Origin: Acholoe squamosa
Lineage: Eukaryota; Annelida; Polychaeta; Phyllodocida; Polynoidae
Length of the DNA: 64,000 nucleotides
NCBI GenBank assembly: GCA_949317995.1
Contig: OX439037.1
Span: 18,898,324 to 18,962,323 of the forward strand
Direction: 5' to 3'
Shown: one piece after another, positions 51,936 to 64,000 of the stretch
Layout: each line of letters starts with the position of its first letter
Numbering within the stretch: the stretch's first letter is position 1
Translations under genes and position numbers: made by a program
The notes under the pieces: generated by a model
The model's input: the letters and a program-made list of their open reading frames with translations, nothing else
What the model was told of the DNA's origin: nothing
The model's database searches: none

Positions 51936-51974
51936 TGACGTCATTGGTGACGTCATGCTGCCTCAGTGACGTCA
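51936..51974. promoter_or_regulatory. Triple CRE cluster
   Basis: Three perfect TGACGTCA palindromes at 51936-51943, 51948-51955 and 51967-51974. A chance triple within 39 bp is very unlikely, so it is either a CREB/ATF enhancer or a local duplication of one site. Confidence 0.6.
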
Positions 51975-54739
51975 CCCGCAGTGGCTAGTGATGTTGCCAT
52001 GATCTATGAGCGCAACTCCTATCCGTGGTCCTTGCCACATTTTTCTTGTTTAGATCTGTTCCTGAGTTTTGGTCTGAATCCGAGTAGGCCTACATGTGCA
52101 TGGCAATTTCATGTTAGAGTAGAGTGAGACTGAATAACAGATTTTTCTGGAAAGTGCTCATGTCTCATGTCAGCCATTGTTTGGTTGTCGATGCAGATTA
52201 CGCAGCAATGTCGGATTTTAATTAGTCTATCCATAGGGGGGGGGGCGGGGGGGGGGGTGAAGAACATAGAAGGGGGGGGGGGGTAGCGGGAAGAGAGAGA
52301 GGGATTACTCCGTATGAGCGGATCTCAAGGGAATCTGCCTAGCCTCAGGAACTTAATGACGCTAAGGCCTTGGGCGTTAGGTTTTACAAAGACTTAAGTA
52401 TTTCAGGCTGATCTCTCAGCCGCGTGTAATTTCCATATTTTGTTCCTTGTGTGTTTTTGTCACGCCCCTTTCCCATTTCTGTTAGGTCTTGGAAGACAAT
52501 TCAAACGTGGTTTAACTCGTCGTAAATGGCTACATGTACTTGAATTCTGACCACGGAAAGTATTTAATTAAATTCAAATTATGGAGGCGATTTGTGTCAT
52601 GAGCCCCCCCCCCCCCATTACTGTTTTAGACCTATTTTATAATCATCATACATGTTTTCTATTCCCACAGACTTTTGATTATTCACCGTTTTGATTAATA
52701 CTTCAACGTAATTCCATAGAAGTTTAAAATTCCCGTTGGTGTAAGGGAACTGGTTTTTATCTTCAATTAACGTAGGCCTAATTTTTGATCGCCTCTCCAA
52801 GTTTGGCAGGTCCTGTCCTCTCACAATTTCTAGTTTGATAAACAAACGCTGATCATTATTTTCACCTGCTTATTATCCAATATACTTTTTTACTATGTGG
52901 CCCATAGTGATTATTATATTTTGCTGACGTTTCCCAGTTCAAATTGTGTCGATTACGTATTTAAATAGATTTAATTACTCAATTACTTATTTTGATAAAG
53001 GTTCTTGTCCAAGAGGATTACATCACTGGTTTGCAATGATATTCCTACAATGGGCATAAAGCTTTAAGCTAAATGTTGCAGAATTGCATGTTGTATAACT
53101 CCCCATGCAGACCCATGGATGGGATAATACCTGGACAATGTTCAGATTGTATATGTATAACCACAGATATGATTATGTAGATAACTTTCTGATCACCTGC
53201 CTATGCGTTGGAAGTACTGCCGGGGGTATTTCACAAGAGGGTGTTTCAAAATAAAGTAGTGTGATCTTTGTTTAGTGACGCAAGTACGACTTTTTATCTA
53301 GCACAAAAAAATCATTCTATACCTATACATACCCACTGAGGTATACATTGTGTACCTAACGACACACGACTGACGTGTTGATAATTCACGTTCGTGTTTT
53401 GGCGATCTATGTAGTAGAGAGGTTAAGATTCGGGGGCTTCTACCTGTATGGGGCTACAAGTACAGGCTCCAGTACAGGTACAGGTAATGTGGTTAAGATA
53501 CATAGTCCTGTACATAGCAATCAACACCTGAGGTGTATGGTTCTAGCTGAGTAAAGTTTAGGGTATAAACAACAGGCAATTACACAGCTATATAGCTATT
53601 ATAATTGCAATCTACTGTCGCTGTGGGTACTCACTGAACCAGCCATCATTTGGGCTGACTTATCACAATACTTCATCTATTTATTTCTATTTATATCTTT
53701 CTTATCTCCCTACACATAGTGTAGAGTGGCCCCTACACGTCCAAAACGTCAAACCCACAGGTTGTATACTGCTAGCTTGGAATTCCCCCCACGTGACCTA
53801 TGACGTTGCACGTACCGGTTGCCGTACACTTTCATATCTTAACCTCTCTATTATTACTCAACTAGGGGAATATAGCCATTCTCATTCCCCAAGGTCTTAT
53901 TCCTAATTTACAAATGATCACCATTTCCCTAGACATCGTATATGTTAGACGGCAGCTGTAGTGAAGGTTGTCAAGAATAAGGAATCTGCGTAGTAAACAG
54001 TAAATTGTCTCAGCCAAGGGGGGGGGGGGGCACTTACATATGTGTGAACAATAAACCAGCTAGCCAGAACCCCATCTAACATACATGATCCCTGGGAGCA
54101 GTTGAGATATAAGTGACAGGTCTATTGTATTGAAGTGCTACCCAGTCAGTCAATCAATCACCTGTAGATAGAAATATTAATACCCTCTACATTAACCCGA
54201 ATTATAAAGGGCCTAGGTGGTCTATATTTGTTATATCTCATTGAGTATTATCGATTAGGAGTACAATGGTTGGGTCCAAACAATGAAGTAAAATAGCATT
54301 CTAAGAACAGTAATTGTATACATGTAGTTGCTGCTGAAATATTTATAGCTACTGGGTATTATAAAGGGCTCCCTAAATAATACAAACAGACACATTAATA
54401 ACGTGTTTAGTGTTTGTATACAATATATCATGAATAGTTGCCAGGGACCATGTCACATCAATCCATATTTGATTGTCTATTTCAATAAAACTACCGGGTA
54501 TTTCTGATAAGTGTCTGAAAATGAGTCACATTATGTTGATAAATTTATACCTATAAATCGGCGTATCATATAGGGTCTAAATTGCAATCTCGAACTTCCT
54601 GATATTGCGACATATTAGACCACCATTTAAAAAAAACAACAAAAACAACTCTTTCTATGGATCTGATTCAGTTAGATAAAAATTGGTAGAATTATATGTT
54701 CAATTAGTCCATCCGGGACCTGGTTATTAAAAAAAGAAA
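51975..54739. other. Intergenic, no supported gene
   Basis: Poly-G-rich tract at about 52236-52285, poly-C at about 52604-52616, poly-G at 54020-54031. No open frame or repeat border supported. Confidence 0.45.
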
Positions 54740-54793
54740 GTACTTTTGATATCCACCCCGCCCCTAGGGCAGGGCCCACGTTCTCAAAAGTAC
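54740..54793. repeat. Small inverted repeat with GC-rich loop
   Basis: GTACTTTTGA at 54740-54749 and its exact reverse complement at 54784-54793, around a GC-rich centre containing CCCCTAGGG. Confidence 0.7.
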
Positions 54794-54822
54794 CTCGGTT
54801 TCGTACGAAAATAACCATCCAG

Positions 54823-54825
<3 letters not shown>

Positions 54826-54910
<85 letters not shown>
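54826..54910. repeat. (TA)n microsatellite
   Basis: About 42 uninterrupted TA units; minus-strand Tyr/Ile frames across it are artefacts. Confidence 0.95.
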
Positions 54911-54911
<1 letters not shown>

Positions 54912-56568
54912 GACATTGAGATGTGGAGGTCACGGGTGGGTGAGCACACTGTGGGATTTCCCCAAGGTGTTCACCCTTTTCAAACACTTTGGTACTGATG
55001 TCCCTTTGAATTCAATCAGGTACTTTGCATTATATGCAATAAACGAAGGGACACTTAAGTGATCCAGGGTAGAGTAAAAAACCCAATAGGCGGACAGTTA
55101 ATGAGTTTGTCTTAATAGCTCTGTCTAGAATGGTGATCGGATCCATGCTTGTTTATAATGTGCTTATGATATTTATGTAACAGATAGTTAAGCCATCTTT
55201 TTTAACACATACATTTTGATATGTGTAATTAAAGCTTATAAATGGGTTGTTAAGGCCGCTAATAGTGGACACAGGGCCCTAATAACGGACAGTGGACTTG
55301 CTTAATGGATTATTTAATGCAAAATACATTAAACAATGAATCATACCATCAGGAACATCATTACCGATTGTCTCCTCAATACACATCAAGGAAGGGATGT
55401 GAACTGAAATGACTGATATTCTCCATGAGGATTATGAAATCCATGCACTTTCCTCCAATTGCCATTGAATTACATCTGATATTTATGTACAAATGGATTC
55501 ACATGATAGGTAAATGAGCTATGAGTACAACTTGAGGGTCATTTCTAAAGTTTATGAAAAGAATACATAGTACATGTAATTATGTATCTACAAGGTGTCC
55601 ACCATTAGGTGCTCCTCAATGAAATTACCTATACTCGTACACTGCATCTATAAGGGATTATAGGCATTTTGGATCCGTGGAAAACGTGTTCACCCATGTA
55701 GTATATTGTTCAGAGGAACAGATGACTGTAATTAAATTAACTGAGGTCAACTATTTGAAATGGAACAAATTATCAGCCAAACCTTGGTAAAAGGCTTAGC
55801 TATCCTGTTAACAGCCATGGTCTCAGACATTCTACAAATCCCCTCTCGTGATAATGGCTATTTTATATATATTCCTCATTTATATATTATGTTATTTCGG
55901 GTCAGAATCTTAGAAGATGTATGTATCCATTATCTTATGTCATCCATTACTCAATTCATCACATTTAATCAATATGGCCACTCCTTAACATCAGAGTATC
56001 CGCTATTAGGGCCTGTCCGCTAATAGGACCCGTTACTCTATATTTTTAGGTGATTTTAAACTTCCACTGGTTCCTGGAACTTGACTGCATATAGCACCAA
56101 TAGACTGGGCGGTCACGGCTGGGAGACCAGCTAGGAGTGCACTAAATGTGGGGTTTTCCCAGGTTATGCCTCAGTGCCCACACTACAACCACCACCACTA
56201 CTAGGGGTTACCCCCGGGGGTTACCCAATCACATGTTGTTTATCACTGGTATATCACGACTCGTGCCACCACGTGTTTCCATATAAGGTCAGCAACATAA
56301 CGCATAAATGTCGTCTGCGCACAGAGATTGAGATATGCCCACCTGGATACAGTGTAGAGATATAGGTGAGAGGGAGAGGCATACTCAGGTAGTCACTCAC
56401 TCAACGCCTATACTTGTTGCAGTCGGAACTTATACATACATATATTAAATCAGCTGACACAATCAGTTCCCTGTACCTGAAGTTAAGTTTACAGGAACAG
56501 GAGACGACTCTACAAGTCATTCAGTGAATAGTTACAAGAGGTAGCACACGGATTATACCTGCTAATCC
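54911..56568. other. Intergenic, no supported gene
   Basis: A/T-rich. The 87-codon frame at 55760-56023 has no support. Confidence 0.45.
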
Positions 56569-56597
56569 TATATAAGACAATACTGGCACATTCACAG
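56569..56597 (+). promoter_or_regulatory. TATA box with initiator
   Basis: TATATAAG at 56569-56576 and an initiator-like TTCACAG (A at 56594) about 25 nt downstream, the standard spacing. The exon candidate follows with its ATG at 56674. Confidence 0.5.
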
Positions 56598-56673
56598 GAC
56601 CAGACAGAGCACACATTGTTCAGGGATACTGTCAACATTTATGTTACATATAGAGAAGAGACATTCAGAGAGA

Positions 56674-56823
56674 ATGGGACAAAAAGGTGTTATTTCACCG
56701 TTAGATGGACTGAAGAAGAGAAAACCTGGTATGGGATGGTTAGATAAACCCAGTGGTAAACCTAAACCAGGACAAGGACAAGATAAAGTGGATAAGGTAG
56801 ATTCTACAAGTGTTATACCAGAG
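56674..56823 (+). CDS. Candidate first coding exon, Lys/Pro/Gly-rich protein
   Basis: ATG 56674 in a good context (AGAGAATGG) opens exactly 50 codons beginning MGQKGVISPLDGLKKRKPGM and ending at CCAGAG|GTAGGT, a good splice donor, in phase 0. The peptide is basic and low in hydrophobics (KPSGKPKPGQGQDKVDKVD). A TATA box and initiator sit 80-105 bp upstream. No protein family is recognised, and no second exon was found nearby. The joint presence of TATA, initiator, start context and donor makes it the best host-gene start in the window. Confidence 0.45.
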
Positions 56824-56829
56824 GTAGGT

Positions 56830-57656
56830 AGCTTCATGTATGTAGATACAGCCTGTTATCTATGGAGGTAGAGATTACATTCTGTTATATCGGTACAAGG
56901 TTCAGATACCTACCTGCTTTTTTAACACCTGTGTGTTATAACAAAAGTTTCGTTTACTCCCTTCACTACAACGTACCTTTATGTCTTTCTTTCTCTTTTA
57001 CTGATTTGGTTCATTATCTAGGCCTACTAGTATTTAAAGACGGAAATGTGAAATTGTTTCATTGTCATCTATCATTATAATTGCAATGCCATCACAAGTC
57101 TATGAAATATATTTGAGCATATATCCACTGACACCATTACATTGGAAATAATCAATTTACCCTTAAGATTAGAATCCAGGGTAGCTTTTTTTTGCATAGC
57201 TCATCATAATCCGACACTATCCGGTTTTATATGTATGAAGGGCTGCTGACAGCTAAGGGTCACAAGGTCAAACACGGGAGCTAATTGGTGTATTTATATT
57301 AATGACAGGATATCCCTCTCCCCTCGTCATGCCCATGCTGATATGAACGGATTAACATTTTACTTGCGAGGCAATTAATGAAAAAAAGAAATGAATGCGA
57401 TCACGTGACTAATCAAAGGAAAGGAAGATGTCAGAGTAGTGATCATCGAAAAGATGAGTCCCTTAAACAATTGTCGTCTGCTCTGTAACGCCGCAACTCA
57501 ATGTCGTCTGCTTTTGATAATTTTTCCAGAGTTACAATTTTCTCCATGAAGATCTCATGATATTTCGACGAAAAATGCACAGGATGCAGAAAAGCATACC
57601 CATAGCAGTTTGCAGTCTTGTGTGGAAGATATTTGCAAAGTTGTGAGCAAATTTGT
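56830..57656. other. Intergenic or intronic, nothing supported
   Basis: If the exon at 56674 is real, this would be its first intron. No further exon recognised. Confidence 0.35.
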
Positions 57657-57838
57657 TCAGCAGATCTGTTTCATGTTGAGTAGGTTGTGTGAGGGAGGAG
57701 TGGATAGACACTTGTCTGTCGGCTTGTACCGTGACCGCCTCATGACACCACTCGTCATACGCCGGACCACATCAGTATTCTGACCGTCCTTCCCTCGGAT
57801 AGCTCCTGCATGGTCACCAAACACCACGGGGGGTGGGT
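57657..57838 (-). CDS. Candidate terminal exon, unknown protein
   Basis: On the minus strand GTGTTTCTAG (acceptor) is followed by a frame reading PPPVVFGDHAGAIRGKDG and ending LLNMKQIC then TGA. The codons show a purine-first bias in this frame, as coding DNA does. It could be the last exon of the minus-strand segment set with 58190-58325 and 59129-59293, but the reading phases of the pieces could not be reconciled, so a single gene is not proven. Confidence 0.3.
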
Positions 57839-58189
57839 CTAGAAACACAAATTTAGTCTCGACAGCGTTAAGATTCACCATCAATCAAATAATGGGAAAC
57901 CTATTCAACCTTCCCCCTTTTCCGCGGAGCATGGTCCAGGCCCAGGGGGGCAGGACCTTTGGAGGGTCATCGGGGGCTGGGGTAGTGGACCCTAAGGCCG
58001 GTCAGAATTTATTTTTTATTTGGGAGGGGGTGCATTTGTGACGGGTTAGATTTCACTTTTCAGGAATTTGCCAAAAACATTATTATAGGGTGTTCGCTAT
58101 TCAAAGGATTCCTTGCAAAATGGCTCTGCAGCTGTCAGGACCTTACCCTTCATGACACAGGCAGCAGTGGAATGACTCCCTCAAGCTGG

Positions 58190-58325
58190 TCTGGCCGACC
58201 CTTGTCTTAGTTCTCGGATCGTCCACGAGGTGGCGCGCCTGTCTGCTGCTGGTACCTGGATGAACTCAGCATAAACCGCCTCCAACACGCCGGGATCAGC
58301 GGCTGTAACCTCCTCCATATCCGGT
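58190..58325 (-). CDS. Candidate minus-strand exon (MEEVTAADPG...)
   Basis: ATG near 58322 on the minus strand opens an acidic frame, MEEVTAADPGVLEAVYAEF, strongly biased to codons starting with G, that stops after about 45 codons; CAG|GTACCA inside it could be a donor. A GACGTCA half-CRE lies just upstream. Another minus frame (EDCLYVTQHVKTSHRIWRR) is also open here, so the choice is uncertain. Confidence 0.25.
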
Positions 58326-59128
58326 GTGACGTCTTCACGTGCTGTGTGACGTACAAACAGTCCTCAGAGAGACTGTATCAATGTAAACTCTTCTTAAAAC
58401 TGAAAAAGAAATCTCCAAAATAACATTGCACGAGCCAAGGAAACTTCAGCTGTTTTCAGGTGGTACATGGGCAAACACATTGACTTTAGAAAATTATGAT
58501 TGAAAAAAGAAATGACTTTCAGAGTCCGAAAAAGGGAAATGTATGGAAGATCCCACTAAGTCGTTTTAATGAAGCACCAAGGAGTCCTCTACCCATATAC
58601 CAATCGTTTGGTAAAGTGTCGTCATGAAACTCATCAACACAGGCACCGACAGCACCGAGGGAACTTGACACCTCCTACAGGAGAGAAAATATCAAGACGC
58701 GTACTCTTAATGAAAAAAAGAGCACAGTAGGTTATGTGTTAGGGATGTAGAGGTGATGCCCTGGTAAGTGGCCGTCTTCACCTTTAGTCAGGTGTCATCT
58801 CCCCACTACAGCTACCTGTAATCACAATGTGGTATGCTGACAGGTGTTCAGATGTACCACAACACTCACCTACCACCTCACCTGTAACCCCAACTCCCAT
58901 CTCACCCCTACCTGAAACCATCCACCTACACTTGGGTACTGTGAGTCCTCCCTGGTATGGTCATACTCATGGCTGTACAGTTCCTGGTCATACTCATGAC
59001 AGCCTTTTTGAATCTCAATGAAACAGCCATGGTGATGGAAACCGGCTAAGAATCTTTGGATAAAAAAAAGAGCAGCAAGAAAATGGTCAAAATGTGTTTG
59101 ATGCTTTAGTAACGAGGCAATTACTTAC

Positions 59129-59293
59129 AAAAATTCCCATCAACAGCATCACACCATCTCCAGTCTCAGCAGCCCATGGTATCGCTGGTGTCGTCCTTAC
59201 ACCACGCACGGCGGCAATCAGCGCCACCTGTCCGGGCGTCTCACCAGGTGGCGCTAGGAGCGTCTCAGTATCACAGTCACGTGACAGGTTCAT
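59129..59293 (-). CDS. Candidate exon with ankyrin-like sequence
   Basis: 55 codons on the minus strand from ATG 59293 to a GTAAGT donor (exon end 59129), phase 0. The text GETPGQVALIAAVRG and RTTPAIPWAAETGDGVMLLM follows the ankyrin pattern TP..x.AA..G...V.LL twice. An in-frame stop lies just upstream of the ATG, so it is a first exon or has an acceptor close by. No further repeats of the domain were found in the window. Confidence 0.38.
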
Positions 59294-61447
59294 GATGTAT
59301 CATGTCCGGATAGACAGGTCATATATAACTTTTCTAAGGCGGATGAAGTGTTAGGCCTGTCTGCTGTTTTCGTGTGTAGAACAATTAAGATCTCATTCAT
59401 GTGAAACTCATGATATCTGTCACAGAAATTACCCAATGTAGCCTGTCATTTGCAACAAAATAAAGGGATTCTGTTTAAATTAGGCCTGCTTCTATACCAT
59501 TCACTATGAAGCATTACTAATAGATCCATGATAGACTAATGATTAACCTAGAAGGAGCAATATTTGAAACCGTTTTCAATCACAGTCAGTGGGCGAACCT
59601 TTATTCAATAAGATTATATTATTCTACTATGTCAGGTTAAAAGTACCAGTAAGAGTAAATATCAGGCCTTATGTTAAACACCATGCAATGAGAACCAATA
59701 TTGACTTACTCTAGGCTTCACCACGCTGAATTCACGCCACGTAGGTTGGCAAAAGTTGACACAGTACTTATCTACCTGTGTTCTCTATAGAGCCAACATC
59801 GAAACTCAAAAAGTTTCGGTTTCAAACTTAGATCTGTCAGCTGAGATGGGGCATCCTGCTTTTAGTATAAACTGATATAGTACCTAGTGACATATATGTC
59901 TGGCCTTGTCTATGGAACCAGGCAAATAAAAGAGTAGGGGGTGGGGCATACCCAGATATTGGTTTTCTCCCTCATCCATTAATTTGGTCTTTCATCTCAC
60001 AGATCTGGTCACTCATAGATATGATCACTGCTGCCTGGGCAAGCAGCATTTAAAAACCTGTCTAGGACTGACTGTCTTAACAGACTCGTGGAAGTCTCGT
60101 AAGCAGCTACTTCATATGCGCTGAGACGTTTAACTAGTCAACCAATCAATCTTTACAAGGCTATGGCTCTTTTTGTACTGCCCTTAAACTAGTATAATGT
60201 ATTGAGAATATCAACAGGAGAGCATCGTTCAGTGGTGCTTCAATTGGATTCACATGTTTCTTATGGGAAATAATACCAGGGCAGAGGTTACCAGGATCTA
60301 TTTGGGACCGAGAAGTGATTTTGTGATAATCCAGTCAGTGGTTTTGTCATTAGCAGAATCGATTTTTCATAGACTCACACACACACACACCAAAGCTTAT
60401 TAGCTATTATAGTAATTGTTCTAGTCCCACATCACGAGGATCACTATGGGCTTAATGTCTTCATAATTAACCAATCTCAGAGAAATCTAAGTGACCTATC
60501 ACACTTATTGTCAACTCGTTTTTTTTGTGTTTTTTTTTTTGCTTTTATTTTGTGATATATTATTAGTATGACTTTGAATATCATTAAAGTTTTGCCTTTC
60601 AGTAAAACAGGCGTGACACTTAAAGCAATTTTCAAGTACATACTGCCAATTCCATTTCTCACCTCTCATGCAAACACATGATCTACGGCACAAATTGATA
60701 GAAAGAAAAAAAAACACCTCAAGGTCAGTAATGGTAGACGTGTGAAGTGATTTGAGATAATTGGATGTATAGACTTGGTATTTAGTGTAAACTTAACAGC
60801 ACTCTCTCAGAGCTGATCGGAGAAGAAAAACCACTAAATTTCTAAAAAAAAGATAAATAAAAGAAATCATTGATTGGGCATTGTAGCACTAGCATTACAT
60901 TGTTAGGTTAGGAGACATCTGAGCTGACCCCATTGAGGATAATTTGAGGCCTCAATGCTTCCATCCTACAGGGTTGGTACAAGAGGATTTGCTAGATACA
61001 CGAACGCAGTACTGATGAGTAAATTAGCCTTTTAATACATATTCGTGCATCATGATGACAAAGGAACATGGACCTGGGGGCATCATGTTGTCTTTATAGA
61101 GTTCAAGGATTAAGTTGGGCGAAATGATGGTTAATGGATGTGAGTTTGGTGTGATTGGGAGGTGGAGTGATGGACATGCACCAGGGGCTGACCAGAGGGC
61201 AAGGTCAATCTCATCACGCTGTGTGAGTAGTAAGGTGGTCATTATAGAATTGGTGCCCCATTAGGCCTCGTTATATTACTGGGGCTGGGGATGGGGATGT
61301 GGGGAGGGGTTCAGATTAGGTGTTGGTTTGTGGAAGGGACATGCAATCTTAGTCTGTTGTATTGGCTGCTCACTGGAGCGACCTTTCTGCTTATAATATT
61401 GAGTAATGCATTTTTGCTAGCGATTTAAAAAAAACAACTTTTGTAGT
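59294..61447. other. Intergenic, no supported gene
   Basis: A decayed relative of the GATGCAT family lies at about 60965-61080. T-rich and A-rich runs near 60520-60560. Nothing else supported. Confidence 0.45.
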
Positions 61448-61675
61448 CTACCGTAAATTCTCTCGTATAAGCCGCATCCTTATATAAGTCGCACCCTGAG
61501 TTAAGGAGAATGTTAGAAGCCGCACCTGGAGCCTGGAATTTGATAGTTTAGCACTGATCTGTAGTGTTAAATACACTCATATATGCCGCATCGTGAGTTT
61601 GGGGACCTCCTATGAGCCGCACTTTGGTCTGGGTTTTGGTATAAGCTGCGGCTTATACGAGAGAATTTACGGTAG
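61448..61675. mobile_element. 228-bp MITE with long terminal inverted repeats
   Basis: Begins CTACCGTAAATTCTCTCGTA and ends with the exact reverse complement; perfect inversion covers about 29 bp and extends imperfectly. Interior repeats of AAGCCGCA / TATGCCGCA keep the same motif in several places. It has no coding capacity. The TACCGTAAATT...TATAAGCCGC theme resembles a widespread animal MITE type. The target duplication could not be fixed. Confidence 0.8.
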
Positions 61676-62752
61676 TAAACATATGAACAAAAAACACCAA
61701 CAAAATAAAACAAGACAGGGTGAATGTATGTGTAAACAATAGCCCCTAGAACCTTTTGAATAATTCCCTCATAGCATACTCAATGTTAACATTGCTGCTA
61801 ATGGTTTTATTCAACCTTTTAGAGACAAATGGCTCTAAATTTTCCCTCATTCATAATTAAATTGATTGTAAACAATTGATATAATTATCTATTCTGTAAA
61901 GCAGACGATATTTTGTAGCGTCCCTGCTGGTACCTGGAAAGTCATCCATTATCCTATACAAATACACATGACATCAGCGACAGGCGTCAATGATAGTTAA
62001 ATGTTATCTACATGCACCATATTGCCATTCCCCTATAATACCACAAATATGATTATGGTTTGGCGTACAAATTAATTAACCTGAAGTTCACAAAGGTGAA
62101 GCAAGGGTCAGTGCAAATCATGTGGCAGGCCGATCCTACAGGATTCCCACATTACCCATGGGTGCTAGTGAGTTACTCACAATGCTGTATTGGTGTATCG
62201 TTGTGACAAGGAAGATGACCTGGATGTATCATGCCGCCCAAAGAGGTTAACCCAAACTTATACAAACATCTACCGACCACATAATAGACATGCATTTTAT
62301 TTTTCCATAACCACAGGTGATGTGTCCACGCATGGCTGCATTCTGAAGTGTCCACTGTACATGTATTTCCCAGACATCCATATGGAGCAAAAAGATGAAA
62401 ATGAGAGTGAACATTCCGCCTAACAATGGTGTGACAACAGGGGTCTGACCGCCCATACACCTCCTGTCACGGCGACAAATGGCGACTTTTGTACCTGCTC
62501 TGTTAGCTTTCCATTTGGTGCTCAACCTAAACATTACTCACTAATTAATCCCTACCCCCTACTTGCTACTAGCCCCCCCCCACACACACACACCTAGTAA
62601 CCCCAGGCACGTGGACTGACCTTAATACTATTGTATTTGGGTAGCCATGGTGACCGATCACGGCCTGTTGCTAAGGATGTGGCCATTGGTTATACCCCAC
62701 CCCCCTCCCAACCACAGCCACAGCCCTAGTATTGCTATCATGGAGTGAGTGT
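61676..62752. other. Intergenic with decayed MITE relative
   Basis: CTAGTGAGTTACTCACAATG...GTATTGGTGTATC at about 62165-62200 and GATGTATCATGCCGCCCAAAG belong to the GATGCAT family. CA/C-rich run at 62572-62592. No gene supported. Confidence 0.45.
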
Positions 62753-62927
62753 GTGAGTAATAGATGTTTAACGCCATTTCGACAGCCAAAGTCATATTCA
62801 TGGCGAGAACTTCATTACACAAATTCACAGAGGAATATGTCGGTGCCCGCGCATATGTGCACCACACACATCCTGAGGGGATAGGAAAGAGGAGAAATAG
62901 ACCCTTTTAAGTGGGCTAAGGAGGCCC
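62753..62927 (+). repeat. SINE-like interspersed repeat, copy 2
   Basis: Direct match to 51479-51652 (see there), about 11 kb away in the same orientation, with scattered substitutions and no large gaps. Confidence 0.7.
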
Positions 62928-64000
62928 GTGCTACCATGGCTAAGCAGGCATGACATTATGTGCTGCAAGTATGTAAGTGGCTTGGTCTAGTGGTTTGATC
63001 CTAGAATGTTTATGTAATCATAATGTTTAAAATAATTATCCATTTTCTAAAAGTGTATTTGTGAACAGTAAAATCGAAGTCAATCTATTGCATGAATAGG
63101 GAAATTGCATAATCAAGTGTAAAAATGCCAAGCTTCCCCCCTACTATAAACATATGTGCCTGATTTTGTCAGGGTGTGGATTTGAATTGATATGATGAAT
63201 AACTCTCCAGCGCTTTAATGCATCATACCAACCCTTTGGGTCAGCACAATGCTAGAGCTGCCACCTAAGCGTGATTCATACTGAATAAAGGTGATAACCC
63301 CAGGACTCATTCTACACCACTTATGCTACCCTGAGAGGGTTAAGGTATAAGTGGTGGGTGACAAACGCTATGTGGTAGCTGTGGTCACGGTGGCAGTTGG
63401 GTGAGTGTGTTCAGACCCTGGATGAGGTCATGTGGGGTCAGGGTCATACCATGGGTCCAGCACCATAGGCCATGGGTGGGCGAATGTCATTAGTTATTGA
63501 CGGCAGAACCCCTCTGTGTGTACACGTGGTTGGGGAGGGGTGTCAGGGGTACCGCTGCTGCCCCCTGGTTAACAAACAATACGTCACATGACGTGTGTTA
63601 ATGTGACCCAAGTTAATATGCGCCCAGGACGTAAAGCACATGGACAGGTGAAGTTCATGGTCTGTGTGACACTTGTCTCACCTTTCCACCCTAATGATTA
63701 CCTTTTGTCTCCTCATGCCCTCGCACTTCCTCTCTACTTGACCAATGACCTACTTCATTGTTTAGACTGACTGCGAGGGCAAAGAATCGTTCTTGTGTAT
63801 GCTTACTTGTTGGCGTGCTAACCAAGTTCAAAGTCCCTAGCCCACTTTGCCTGTAAACTCTCAGCCCCAATTGTAAATGGGCTATAAAGACCACTGTAGT
63901 GGGTACAGGGCAGCCCACTGCTGGGTCTTTGGATTCGTGTTGACAGCAACTATCGATGTTTTCCAAAACTAGAAGCAATCTTCTACCAAAAGCTTGCCCG
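62928..64000. other. Intergenic, no supported gene
   Basis: A decayed GATGCAT-family relative at about 63210-63345, ending AGAGGGTTAAGG. An E-box/CRE-like ACGTCACATGACGTG at about 63583. The 95-codon minus frame at 63691-63978 has no support. Confidence 0.45.

Noticed and set aside
54764-54987. Tyr-Ile repeat frames
   Set aside because: Translation of the (TA)n microsatellite; the same applies to frames at 20306-20679.
63691-63978. 95-codon minus-strand frame
   Set aside because: No homology, no promoter and average composition.

Overview
The window is non-vertebrate animal DNA, probably from a marine invertebrate; I cannot name a phylum. The signs are spliced-gene signals with no compact operons, many families of interspersed and tandem repeats, CR1-like non-LTR fragments, MITEs, tRNA-derived SINE heads, and a full-length Ty3/gypsy-type element with a baculovirus-F/errantivirus-like envelope. 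No complete host gene is visible.

Centre (27301-44071): one 16,763-bp LTR retroelement fills a quarter of the window. Its two 723-bp LTRs (TG...CA) differ at only 2 positions and it is flanked by a 4-bp target duplication, GCAG. The order is LTR - primer binding site - gag - zinc knuckle - protease/RT/RNase H - integrase - three small accessory ORFs (C2H2 zinc finger; arginine-rich Cys/His; a second, miniature Gag capsid-like protein) - an antisense 418-codon ORF - a two-frame envelope - LTR. A canonical -1 slippery heptamer (G_GGA_AAC) joins gag to pol. This copy also carries breaks: an in-frame TAA in gag, an internal deletion/frameshift in RNase H, an in-frame TGA at the start of integrase and a frame change in env. 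The head-to-head antisense ORF/env pair and the duplicated mini-Gag make it the most unusual object here. It inserted at the edge of a 50-bp minisatellite (44072-45870).

Left arm (1-27300): TTAA-flanked MITEs with TTAACCCTTT ends, two tRNA-derived sequences, an 82-bp tandem repeat, a foldback element, two CR1-like copies (8057-8994 plus; 12217-13575 minus) and a second non-LTR fragment with a (CAA)n tail (21170-21482). There is an old roughly 1.06-kb tandem duplication (9960-11790). A large 38-bp array (18365-19917) has units that look like amplified MITE ends. One possible first coding exon lies at 14904-14987, and an X-box plus Fox motif pair lies at 22657-22681.

Right arm (45871-64000): a CRE/NRF1/YY1 promoter-like cluster at 50592-50654, a further NF-Y/RFX-half/CRE cluster, three perfect CREs within 39 bp at 51936-51974, and a TATA box followed by a short exon with a clean donor (56569-56823). 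A weak set of minus-strand exon-like segments (57657-59293) includes one ankyrin-like segment. There are two copies of a 175-bp SINE-like repeat and a 228-bp MITE. Apart from the retroelement, all coding calls are tentative because splicing cannot be confirmed from one window.
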